64,000 nt of DNA, taken from positions 5,603,007 through 5,667,006 of the forward strand of contig RPFO01000072.1 in NCBI GenBank assembly GCA_009746045.1, read 5' to 3'. Below the pieces are notes generated by a model. It worked only from the letters and a program-made list of their open reading frames with translations. It searched no databases and had not been told where the DNA came from. This document shows positions 56,099-64,000 of the stretch, piece by piece (position 1 is the stretch's first letter; the number at the start of each line of letters is the position of its first letter). Origin of the DNA: Mesostigma viride. Lineage: Eukaryota; Streptophyta; Mesostigmatophyceae; Mesostigmatales; Mesostigmataceae. A program made the translations under genes and the position numbers.

Positions 56099-56475
56099 CC
56101 TCCCCCCCCACAAAAGGTAGGGAGCCCTCTCCCTACGCAGAGAGGAGGGAACCAGAGGGGTAGGAAAATAATCCTAACGCACCCAGCACACACCAACACA
56201 ATCGATAGACCATCCCAGATACAAAGCACCAATAGTTCACACGGTCTCCACCACCACGCCGGGTGGTGTAGGGTTAGCCAGCACCAAGCCTGGTGGTAGG
56301 TTCCCCTAACTGCCTGGAACGGAGTCCTGGCCGGGGGGGACGGCACTGGGCAGGACACACAGAGTAAACACATCAGCGCTAAGGACCAAGAACAGCCAAC
56401 CAACTGGCCAGAATATGAGGGCGACTCTACATACCGGAGGGACAACACCCTCAGGTCGGGCCTAAGGCCCTCTAT

Positions 56476-58668
56476 CTAGTGGCCATCCGTCTGGTAAGTG
56501 CCACGAGAGGCCAGCAGGACCTCCAGGTAGGCCTGGTAGTGAGCCACATCCTCAACATTGTCATGCCTATCTACAGTGAGGAAAACATCGGCCCACACGC
56601 CGTCAGGAAAGAGGCCCAGGAAGGCCCAGTAATACCTATGCTGCGTGAGGACGACCTGGCCACGGGCCCAGTCCAGAAAGCCACAGGCAAAGAGGCGAAG
56701 GAAAGGCTCTACCGCGATCAGGCAAAGGGCCCGCAGGAGGAGGCGATGGTACCGAATCCGAGGGCGCATACCCGTCGGGAAGAACAGGTCCACCAGGGGC
56801 TCCACGTTGGACGGCCACAACCGGATGTGCCGAACCTCGCGGGAGCGCCACCGACGAACACACTGTCGCGACCCGAATGTCTCTAGGTAGTCGCTGGCAC
56901 GAGGAGGAGGGTGACCGCGGGAGTCTAGACCCTGGCCCGGGATAGGCGCCGGGCGGCGGGCATCCCACTCAAGGATGGGCTGGAGGACCGTAGTGTACGC
57001 CGCACCCGGCACCGCAGGAAACTCTACTGTAAGGGCATCCGAAGCCATAATGCCCAGAGGGGGAGGGTAAGCCCACTGAAACCCACCGTAGGTGTCCAAG
57101 TCGTTGTGGCGCCTCGCCCAGCGATACAGGACGCGCCGGACCAGGATCTCACCCTCGAACACCGGATCAGCTAAAATAACCATGTCGAACGGAGGCCGAT
57201 CAGTCTCAATGGGTAGGCCACGATCCCGGGGCGCCCGACACACCTGGGAGAACCCATAGGACATGGGAGAGATGGCAAGCTCAGCAGAGGCGCGCGGCAG
57301 GTCACACTGTCGGCAGGCGAGTGCGGACATACCATACCCCGGAATGGGCGTGTCACGCGACTCCGGCGTCGCGTGCACCACAGAAGGAGCCCTGTCCCGA
57401 TCACCCTGGGACAACTCCCTGAGGGAATCGGCAGCGCGGGTGGCGCGAGGATCCTGACCGGTGGACCGAACAACCGCGGCCAAAGACCGCGAGGCCGAAG
57501 GAGGAGGGACCGGAGCAGGGGCTGACGCAGGGGCAGGAGCCGACACCGACGCAGGGGGCACTGGTAAAACAGGAGGTCGCGCCGGACCCGAAGCCAGAGA
57601 GGGCCGTGACGGACCCGCCAACGACGCAGGCGCGCCGGTCTCCGTTGCCGGTGCACCCTCAGGCCACATGTTGAAAATGGGGCCCGTAGGGACAGGCAGT
57701 CCTGCATAAGATTGACTACCATCCAGGCCCCAGTCAGGAACCGGAATCCTCTGCGGAGGACCACCCTCCCAAAGTCTGGGAAGCCCGCTAGTATCGCCAA
57801 AGAAACCCCGCGACGTCTGCGCCTGAGCGGGAGGAGGCTCGGAAGCAGCGACGGAGGGCGAGCTAACAGGGGCAGGAGACTCCCGCGTAGGCGCAGGTAC
57901 AGCGGTAACAGGCGCAGAGGCAGCAGGAGTCGCAGGAGCCGCCGGAACCACAGCGACCGCGGGCGCAGGCGGGGGCGCGGGCGAAGCCGTAGTCGCCGGG
58001 GCGACAGAAGGGGTAGGGGGCGCGGATCCAGCCGGCGTGGCCGGGACCTGCGCCTGGGCCGCAAGGAAGGCCCCAAACGCCGTGGTCAAAGACTGGATCT
58101 GAGCCTGCATAGCCGAGACCGTCGCCGAAAGAGGATCAGGCAAACCCGAAGGGGTAGGCTCCACTGCGACATCCCGGGTCGACCGAGGGGACGACGGGAC
58201 CGGAGAGGGAGGAACAGACGCCGAGGAGGCGGACGCAGCGCTCGAGGCAGAATAATCTGGAGTATAATGTACCTCGGCTGGGGCGCCCGAAGGGGTAGGA
58301 CCACTAACCGCTAGTCCCGCCGACTGATCAGCTATCTCCATGAACTCTACGGCCCGTAAAAGGTCGCAGGGGTTCTCGTCTACCTCAGCATCACCCTCAG
58401 CTGGAAGCCACGGGAACACCTCCCGTAGGCAGGTACGGCCCACAGGAGTGGAGAGGTAGGAGAACACACGGCAACACCGGAGAACCGCATCTATCTGCCC
58501 CAAGGCGGGACAGCTGGAACCACACCCCAACAAACAGTGTCCGGCATCATCGAACCCGTGCAGGACAAGCTGGTGCGGCTCATCAGGGGAAGGACCATAC
58601 CACGTGACCCCGAAGAGGGCCGCCCTGACTAAGCCCGCATGTTGGGCCTGAAGGGCCGGCTGCACCAC
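56476..58668 (-). CDS. Extra ORF downstream of integrase, unknown function
   Basis: A 730-codon open frame between integrase and the 3' LTR. An upstream frame (ATG 58787, MSEPTPPAESSLPSP) seems to be the true N-terminus, joined by a frame break near 58715. The N-terminal third has Trp/Cys/His positions (GFDDAGHCLLGCGSSCPALG). The centre is a long Pro/Ala/Ser-rich linker containing a helical MQAQIQSLTTAFGAFLAAQ. The C-terminal ~220 residues are globular-looking (ILVRRVLYRWARRHNDLD, then VEPFLRLFACGFLDWARG, HRYYWAFLGLFPDGVW). No signal peptide or convincing membrane span is seen, so envelope is unlikely although it takes the env position. It reads as one frame and is conserved enough to stay open for 2.2 kb. 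Confidence 0.7.
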   Translation of the reverse strand: MVQPALQAQHAGLVRAALFGVTWYGPSPDEPHQLVLHGFDDAGHCLLGCGSSCPALGQIDAVLRCCRVFSYLSTPVGRTCLREVFPWLPAEGDAEVDENPCDLLRAVEFMEIADQSAGLAVSGPTPSGAPAEVHYTPDYSASSAASASSASVPPSPVPSSPRSTRDVAVEPTPSGLPDPLSATVSAMQAQIQSLTTAFGAFLAAQAQVPATPAGSAPPTPSVAPATTASPAPPPAPAVAVVPAAPATPAASAPVTAVPAPTRESPAPVSSPSVAASEPPPAQAQTSRGFFGDTSGLPRLWEGGPPQRIPVPDWGLDGSQSYAGLPVPTGPIFNMWPEGAPATETGAPASLAGPSRPSLASGPARPPVLPVPPASVSAPAPASAPAPVPPPSASRSLAAVVRSTGQDPRATRAADSLRELSQGDRDRAPSVVHATPESRDTPIPGYGMSALACRQCDLPRASAELAISPMSYGFSQVCRAPRDRGLPIETDRPPFDMVILADPVFEGEILVRRVLYRWARRHNDLDTYGGFQWAYPPPLGIMASDALTVEFPAVPGAAYTTVLQPILEWDARRPAPIPGQGLDSRGHPPPRASDYLETFGSRQCVRRWRSREVRHIRLWPSNVEPLVDLFFPTGMRPRIRYHRLLLRALCLIAVEPFLRLFACGFLDWARGQVVLTQHRYYWAFLGLFPDGVWADVFLTVDRHDNVEDVAHYQAYLEVLLASRGTYQTDGH

Positions 58669-58863
58669 GCCACCCGGGTAACTGATCGCGACACCCAGCG
58701 GCCCGGAAGGGCCTCGAAATACAGCTCAGGGTCCGGTGGGGGCGGGGACGGCAGCGAGCTCTCAGCCGGAGGGGTAGGCTCTGACATGACGGCTGCGGAG
58801 GGGAGGGGACAACCAACCATCCGTCGACAGCAGACATAACATAAGAGAGGAGAAGGTCTACAA

Positions 58864-60546
58864 CTAGAGCTTATGCAGGGTTTTATACTCCTGCAGCAGG
58901 CGACTACACCCATCTAGCTCACTCTCAGTATACCAGACCTTATCTACCTCACTACGAGCATACATCCACTTCACCTTATACTGGCGCTGGGTACCGCGGC
59001 CTTTTTTGATATCTCTATGGGCCACGATACCCTCTACCTCATCCTCTACCTCACCAGTATCCGGGTTATGCTCTAAAGGGGCAGGGGCCAATTCTCTACC
59101 AGCGAACGTGCTCTGATGATAGAGCTTCAGCTGGCTTCTATGAAAGGTGCGAGAGTGGGTCTGCCAAGAGGTAGGAATATCTATCTCATACAGAAAATTA
59201 CCTACTCTAGACAACACACGGAAAGGTCCTAAGAAGGCGGGCCTAAGTTTCACTTTCAGTTCAGCTTCGAACTTATGAGCGAAGCGGCCAACACGGGGGC
59301 CTTCTACTAAGACTAAATCTCCTATTTCTATCTCAGGTGCTCTTCTATCTAATGAGGCACGCAACCTAGCAAGGTATTTGGCCTGCGCCCTATGGTACCC
59401 TGCAATAGCGTTGTCGTGTGCATTCTTCATCTTATCTAATAACGCCTGCACACCTTCTACAGTATCCCGGGACACATCATCCTTGTCCCTTAAAGGACTA
59501 GCTAAAAGAGAGGTAGGGGTAAGAGGTTGTCTACCAGTATCTAGGAAGAAGGGCGTATAACCATGCGCAGCCTGAGGGCAATTGTTAAGGGAAAACTCTA
59601 CCAAACATAGGTAATCCTCCCAATCACTCCCAGAGCCATTCACATAGTGACGCAGAGCTTCTTCCACTACCCTATTCAAACGTTCTACTAAATGAGACGA
59701 GGAGGAGTGGTAGGCAGTACCGAAGGTGACCTTGGTACCGATAGCAGCGAAGAACTGCTGCCAAAAATCAGAAGTGAATAACTTATCCTTATCACTAATA
59801 AACTGCCTACTCAAACCATGATATCTATATACGTTATTAAGGTATAGGCGTGCGCAATCGCGTGCGGTGAGTTCTAAGGGACACGGCACGAGATGACACA
59901 TACGAGTAAAACGATCTACAAAAACAAGGATCTGGGCGTTACCTCTATCATTCTTCCTAAAAGGTCCTACAAAATCCATCATAATGGAGTCCCACGGCAT
60001 GATGGGATCAGGTAAGGTCCTAGGCTCTGCTATCTGTCCTACATTGTTGGGTTTCATCTCCTGGCAAGATTGACAGGTTCTAACATACTCATCTACATCC
60101 TTTAAAAGGGAAGGCCAGTAGTAAGAGCGGGCTACTAGGTCCCGTACCCGTTTACCACCCTGGTGAGCAGCTAAGTCATGCAACTCAAAGAGCAAGGAGG
60201 AGCGACAGATAGGAGGGACATACAGGCGCCATTGAGGGGGAGAATCTGCTATCTGCACATATAAAAATCCACCTACAAATTTACAAGGGTGCTTGCCTAA
60301 TTGTTGGGGATGGGCAGCAATGGCAGCTAATGCTTCCGGCTCAGTGGCCGTAAATCTACTAATAAGACGTTCGAGATCAGAGGTAGGCATCGCTACAGAG
60401 GTATCCAGAACAGGTTTAAAGAGATCTCCTACCGCCTTGCCAAAGAGAAGGGGAGGTCCTAGAGGGACTATGTGTTCATAAGACTTTCCTGACCTAGTCG
60501 CTATATGGCTAAGCGGTATAGAAATTTTATTTTTCCCCTCCCCCCC
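58864..60546 (-). CDS. gypsy integrase with chromodomain
   Basis: The frame is open from the G-run at about 60546; the first ATG is 60390, giving 508 residues from there. It contains the HHCC zinc-binding motif (HDLAAH...CQSCQ), the rve core with MMDFVGP, ISDKDKLF and HLVERLNR supplying the D, D and E, a GPY/F-like module (LRPAFLGPFRVLSRVG), and a C-terminal chromodomain (EVEGIVAHRDIKKG, YKVKWMYARSEVDKVWYTESEL). It inserts the DNA copy, and chromodomains of this type usually steer integration to marked chromatin. The frame is one base back from RNase H at a G7 run (60540-60546). Confidence 0.92.
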   Translation of the reverse strand, partial: GGEGKNKISIPLSHIATRSGKSYEHIVPLGPPLLFGKAVGDLFKPVLDTSVAMPTSDLERLISRFTATEPEALAAIAAHPQQLGKHPCKFVGGFLYVQIADSPPQWRLYVPPICRSSLLFELHDLAAHQGGKRVRDLVARSYYWPSLLKDVDEYVRTCQSCQEMKPNNVGQIAEPRTLPDPIMPWDSIMMDFVGPFRKNDRGNAQILVFVDRFTRMCHLVPCPLELTARDCARLYLNNVYRYHGLSRQFISDKDKLFTSDFWQQFFAAIGTKVTFGTAYHSSSSHLVERLNRVVEEALRHYVNGSGSDWEDYLCLVEFSLNNCPQAAHGYTPFFLDTGRQPLTPTSLLASPLRDKDDVSRDTVEGVQALLDKMKNAHDNAIAGYHRAQAKYLARLRASLDRRAPEIEIGDLVLVEGPRVGRFAHKFEAELKVKLRPAFLGPFRVLSRVGNFLYEIDIPTSWQTHSRTFHRSQLKLYHQSTFAGRELAPAPLEHNPDTGEVEDEVEGIVAHRDIKKGRGTQRQYKVKWMYARSEVDKVWYTESELDGCSRLLQEYKTLHKL

Positions 60547-61438
60547 ACCGAGACCACAGGAAGGGCCTCACACGGGAGAGAGAGTCCTACGTGAGAAAGG
60601 AGATCAGGCATGCGAACAGCTGTATGAAAGAGGTAGGCATAGGATTCATCATCAGGTAGTTCACCATACGGGGTTACACCCATAGTAGTAGGAACTAGAG
60701 TAGTATTGAGAACATCAAGGTCCTCGAAAAAGGAGTAATCTGCACGACGAGAGAGTGCATCTGGTACTATGTTATCTACACCCTTAACATACTGAAGTTT
60801 AAAAGGGGAGAACTGTGCTAAAAACTCCATCCAGCGCGCTTGACGAGGGGTAAGGTTGGGTTGTGAGAGAAGATGGGTAAGAGGGCGGTGATCTGTCTGG
60901 ATAACTAATCTATAAGGATCAATCTCACAGGGTTCATTCAGACAAACATCAAATTGAGCACCTTTAAGAAAGTGCTGCCACGCGTGGCAACAGTACACCA
61001 CAGCTAATAGTTCTTGCTGGTGGACGGGATAGTTACGCTCCGCAGGAAGCATTGTCCTAGAGATATACTCGATTGGCTGTAAGCCCTGACCCTGATCCTG
61101 GAGAAGGACGCCCCCTATAGCTACCTTGCTAGCATCTGTGGCTACAACAAAGGGTTTAGTAGTATCCGGTAGGATGAGTACAGGAGGGGAGAGGAGTAGG
61201 GATTTTAGACACTGAAAAGCCGACTGACATTCACTACTCCAAACAAAGGGGATATCCTTCTTTAATAGATGATTAATAGGAGCTGCTATAGTTGCGAAAC
61301 GCGGGATAAAACGCCTATAGTAAGAAGCAATTCCTAGAAAACTACGTACACCTTTAACGTCGGTAGGGGTAGGCCATTCCTGAATTGACTTAGTCTTATC
61401 CGGGTCGGTAGCGACCCCGGCATCTGACAGAACGTGCC
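60501..61438 (-). CDS. gypsy RT connection and RNase H
   Basis: Open from about 61438 (no ATG until 61052), continuing the RT in another frame with ILGHVLSDAGV, FLGIASYYRRFIPRF and VWSSECQSAFQCLK. RNase H follows: FVVATDASKVAIGG (D), YPVHQQELLAVV (E), VIQTDHRPLTHL (D) and VDNIVPDALSRRA (D), a complete catalytic set. The frame ends in TAG at about 60501 after the G7 run where integrase continues in another frame. Confidence 0.88.
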
Positions 61439-62386
61439 CTAAAATGGGACACTTCTACCAGAGCGAACTTTAGCACGGCGCGCCCATAAAGAATTTTCAG
61501 CCATGATTTCTAATACTTTCTTTAAATCACGTAGGTGCGTTTCAAAATCAGGAGAATAAATAAGGATATCATCTAAGTAAGCTTGAGCACAAGAACGGTC
61601 ATGCTCAGATAAAGAAACAGAGGAGAAGGAAGGATCCTTTAAATCAGAGGACACTTGAGGAAGGTGGGAATTTCCCATAACAGGTCTAAGCACTTCATTC
61701 ATTAACATTTGGAAAGAGGCAGGAGAGTTACAGAGTCCCATAGCCGCTACTCTAAACTGGTAATGCCCAAAAGGGGTAGCAAAGGCGGTTTTGTGGCAAT
61801 CCTCAGGAGCTATACGTAGTTGCCAAAAACCATCCGCACAATCTAGTACTGTGAAACAGGTAGAACCTTTAACCTTATTAAATATATCATCAATACGAGG
61901 TAGAGGGTATTTAGACTTCACAGTAATATCGTTTAGCTTCCTATAATCAGTAACTAGGCGAAACTTGCCATTTGGTTTAGGAACTAACAGGACACCAGCG
62001 GAGTAGGGGGAGTTACTAGGCTCTATCAATCCTGCTTCTAATAGTGATACTAAAATCTGTTTTAGTTCCTTTAATTCTGTAGGGCCCATTCTATACATCG
62101 GAGAGTGCGTAGGAACTGCACCGTCCTTGATAACTACACGGTGTAAAACAGAACGAGGAGGAGGATAAGAAGGAGTCTTTTCTTCAAATACTTTTGAGGA
62201 ATCTATCACAGCCATGTATCTTACTATTTCATTTTCAGTAAATCCCACTCCTATTGTATCCACTGTATTTACATCTATATCCACACTATTATTAGTGATA
62301 GGTATCTCTTGTACTTCTAACTGAAGGAACATACATAATAGGTATCCATATTCTTTTAGTTCAGAACGTAATTCGTCATTGGACAT
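61439..62386 (-). CDS. gypsy reverse transcriptase
   Basis: Starts with ATG at 62386 overlapping the protease stop by one base (TAATG). It has the Ty3 RT motifs in order: LVPKPNGKFRLVTDYRKLND, KYPLPRIDDIF, FTVLDCADGFWQLRI (catalytic Asp), TAFATPFGHYQFRVAAMGLC, and QAYLDDILIYS (YxDD). A serine-rich insertion (SSDLKDPSFSSVSLSEHDRS) just before the YLDD motif is unusual. The frame fails at about 61440-61460 and continues as the RNase H frame. Confidence 0.9.
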   Translation of the reverse strand: MSNDELRSELKEYGYLLCMFLQLEVQEIPITNNSVDIDVNTVDTIGVGFTENEIVRYMAVIDSSKVFEEKTPSYPPPRSVLHRVVIKDGAVPTHSPMYRMGPTELKELKQILVSLLEAGLIEPSNSPYSAGVLLVPKPNGKFRLVTDYRKLNDITVKSKYPLPRIDDIFNKVKGSTCFTVLDCADGFWQLRIAPEDCHKTAFATPFGHYQFRVAAMGLCNSPASFQMLMNEVLRPVMGNSHLPQVSSDLKDPSFSSVSLSEHDRSCAQAYLDDILIYSPDFETHLRDLKKVLEIMAENSLWARRAKVRSGRSVPF

Positions 62387-63376
62387 TAATACTTCAGGTA
62401 TAGGTCTACAGGAGGATCAACAGGTGTAGGAGGAGTAATATCTACCAAGGATAAATTTTCTAATCTATAATGACGTTCTGGTACCCAGTAGGAGCTATCT
62501 GGAAACCAAATGACCATAGTATCATAATTAATAGTGATTTTATTATCCTGATGCCAATCTAATCCTAGTAATACATCAGCTGTAGTGATAGGGCCTATAG
62601 TGGCCGTCAGGTTGACCGTACGTCCTTGTATGACCAGGGGAAGGGACACCGTACCCGGGGAATGACTGGTGCGACCGTCAGCATAATGGACAGTGACAGT
62701 TTTTGTGTGAGGGGTAGGGACTAGTCCTAAACGCCTAACTAGGGCCTCGCTCACAAAGGAGCTAGCCGCACCGCTATCCACTAACACAGAGACATTCAAG
62801 AGTTCATCAGCATGCAGGAAGGGGTCTACAACAGTATGAGGGACGGTTAAGCCACCATTCAAGAACATAAGAGGACGCACACGTAGTGGTAGGGATGATT
62901 CAGCTCCTACAGAGGTTATAAAAACAGGCAAGCAAAAATTATTATCTGGGGTACTATCTAAGGACCTGTCCAGGTTACCCCCGGCTGACAGGCCTACTGT
63001 TCCCCCTCCCCCCCAAATCCATAGGAACGAACCCCGAAGAAGACCCTGGCGGAAAAGCCACTGCTGGAGGGTCACGAGGGATTGAAGAGGGTGCGGGAGC
63101 CTGATTATCATAGGGGAACCCTGGGGATCCTGTCTGCACAGCATTCAGCCTACTAGGGGTAGCTGAAGGAATGCGTCCTGAAGTGGGACGAATAGGAGCA
63201 CGCTGAGGGGTACGAGGAGGGCGAGCGTCGGGATGAGGGGGAGCACCCGAAAGGAACTTGGGGCACTCACGTTTAAGATGACCTACTTCCTTACAATGAT
63301 AGCAGGTAATATGAGAGACATCCAGAGCTGAAAGGTCAGTCACACAGATATCTAATTCTTCTACATAGGAGTTCTC
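62386..63376 (-). CDS. gypsy nucleocapsid knuckle and protease
   Basis: Two overlapping frames. The first (about 63376-62975) carries the zinc knuckle CYHCKEVGHLKREC (C-x2-C-x4-H-x4-C) and a Pro/Arg-rich tail. The second (63144-62386) has the retropepsin: VSVLVDSGAASSFVSEALV with catalytic DSG, HYADGRTS, and ADVLLGLDWHQDN, typical of Ty3 proteases. The change of frame falls at a G7 run (about 63008-63014). The protease ends in TAA overlapping the RT start codon. Confidence 0.85.
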
Positions 63377-64000
63377 CTCCTCAGGGGTAAGGCTATATTA
63401 TTAATACGGGAACGGGTAGGAAGAGAAGGTGTGGAGAAGAAATCTGCTACTCGTAAAAGATGCTGGCGCACATGCTTGAGGGGCAGGTCAGTAAAACGGT
63501 AGGCAGAGAACTGGCGCTTGACTTCACGCAATAAGGGTCTACTGAGGCCCTGAAGGAAGCGAGCACGTACTTCTGCACCCGACAAATCCCTAATTCGTAC
63601 CATCTGAGCATCAAACTCTTTCATATATTCTTTGAAGGACTTGGTACCCTGCTGCAAGGTGCCAAAGGATAATCTATCCTGCCAATCTGCATCGGGAGGG
63701 ACTAAATGGTTCTCTAAACGCTTGAACAATTCTGCTACAGAGTTTGGGTAGGCATGAGAGGCAAGAGACTCACACTGGATGAGGTTAGCAAGTTCAGGAG
63801 TAATGCAGGTAGTAAGATAATGAGGAACTAGTACAGCATCAGAGAGGCGCCACCTATTGTGGTTCTGCCAGGACTCTGTGTTCTGGGTGAGCAACATAAT
63901 GAAGGTGAAAAACTGTTGAGGGGTAGACTTGACATCCAGCTTAGGAAGGTTGGCAAAGAGGGGAAGAGCAGGAGGCTTAGGGGGATTAGAAGAATCAGTT
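63361..64000 (-). CDS. gag: gypsy gag (capsid), 5' part beyond window
   Basis: The reading frame is open through the window end, so the start is not included; an ATG lies at 63897. It contains LPKLDVKSTPQQFFTFI, WRLSDAVLVPHYLTTCI, and WQDRLSFGTLQQGTKSFKEY with FDAQMVRIRDLSGAEVRARFL and GLSRPLLREVKR, the retrotrans_gag pattern of capsid proteins. The frame ends with TAG at 63361-63363; a frame one base back continues to the zinc knuckle, so gag is split in this copy. Confidence 0.85.
   Translation of the reverse strand, partial: TDSSNPPKPPALPLFANLPKLDVKSTPQQFFTFIMLLTQNTESWQNHNRWRLSDAVLVPHYLTTCITPELANLIQCESLASHAYPNSVAELFKRLENHLVPPDADWQDRLSFGTLQQGTKSFKEYMKEFDAQMVRIRDLSGAEVRARFLQGLSRPLLREVKRQFSAYRFTDLPLKHVRQHLLRVADFFSTPSLPTRSRINNIALPLRRRTPM

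Larger units (their letters stand above)
55528..64000 (-). mobile_element. Ty3/gypsy chromovirus, cut by window end
   Basis: Reading on the minus strand: gag (64000-63361), zinc knuckle and protease (about 63376-62386), RT, RNase H, integrase with C-terminal chromodomain (to 58864), an extra ORF (58787-56476), a polypurine tract and the 3' LTR (56098-55528). Gene order PR-RT-RH-IN with a chromodomain identifies a chromovirus. The 5' LTR lies beyond position 64000. The coding frames are broken at least four times, so this copy is probably inactive or the assembly has homopolymer errors. Confidence 0.93.

Noticed and set aside
56476-58668. Envelope glycoprotein
   Set aside because: No signal peptide, no clear transmembrane segment and no cleavage site; only the position fits.

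Overview
The window looks like repeat-rich nuclear DNA from a eukaryote. It contains spliceosomal GT-AG introns, LTR retrotransposons with chromodomain or copia-type polyproteins, CACTA, PIF/Harbinger and piggyBac-type DNA transposons, a tRNA-related SINE, LINE debris, and very long microsatellites. The mix (Tnp2/DUF4218-type CACTA, chromovirus, copia, TR-GAG) suggests an alga or another member of the plant lineage, but no host marker gene is present and I cannot name the organism. I see no convincing single-copy host gene, no rRNA or functional tRNA gene, and nothing prokaryotic.

Layout. 0-3 kb: decayed LINE reverse transcriptase and a dispersed repeat (family A). 3.1-24 kb: what looks like one PIF/Harbinger transposon (28-bp terminal inverted repeats at 3105 and 23968, a Myb/SANT-like accessory gene at the left, a spliced transposase gene at the right) whose middle has been filled by later insertions. 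These are a head-to-tail repeat dimer carrying a piggyBac-like element with TTAA target duplications, long pentanucleotide microsatellites, a 187-bp satellite, and a young 10.6-kb copia-type retrotransposon in that satellite. The copia element itself carries a 2.8-kb gag-only LTR element (TR-GAG). 24-30 kb: weak exon-like fragments and a second head-to-tail dimer. 30.2-39.7 kb: a complete CACTA transposon with two divergent multi-exon genes, flanked on both sides by (CATC)n. 40-44 kb: SINE copy, palindromic tandem array, 86-bp minisatellite. 44.0-48.4 kb: an internally deleted CACTA derivative with the same ends. 48.4-55.5 kb: simple repeats, remnants and a palindromic MITE. 55.5-64 kb: a Ty3/gypsy chromovirus on the minus strand, cut by the window end, with an extra ORF after integrase.

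How the parts work together. The 9.5-kb CACTA element supplies a 1,060-residue Tnp2-type transposase, readable without a break through six exons. On the opposite strand is a second protein that could be its TnpA-like partner, acting on the GTGAGAAA-rich subterminal repeats; the 4.4-kb copy has the same ends and could be mobilised in trans. The gag-only element would need pol from another copia element. The most unusual coding architecture is the copia element: an extra ORF before gag, integrase before a retropepsin-like domain, then RT and RNase H, bounded by LTRs with AGTT...AACT ends instead of TG...CA.
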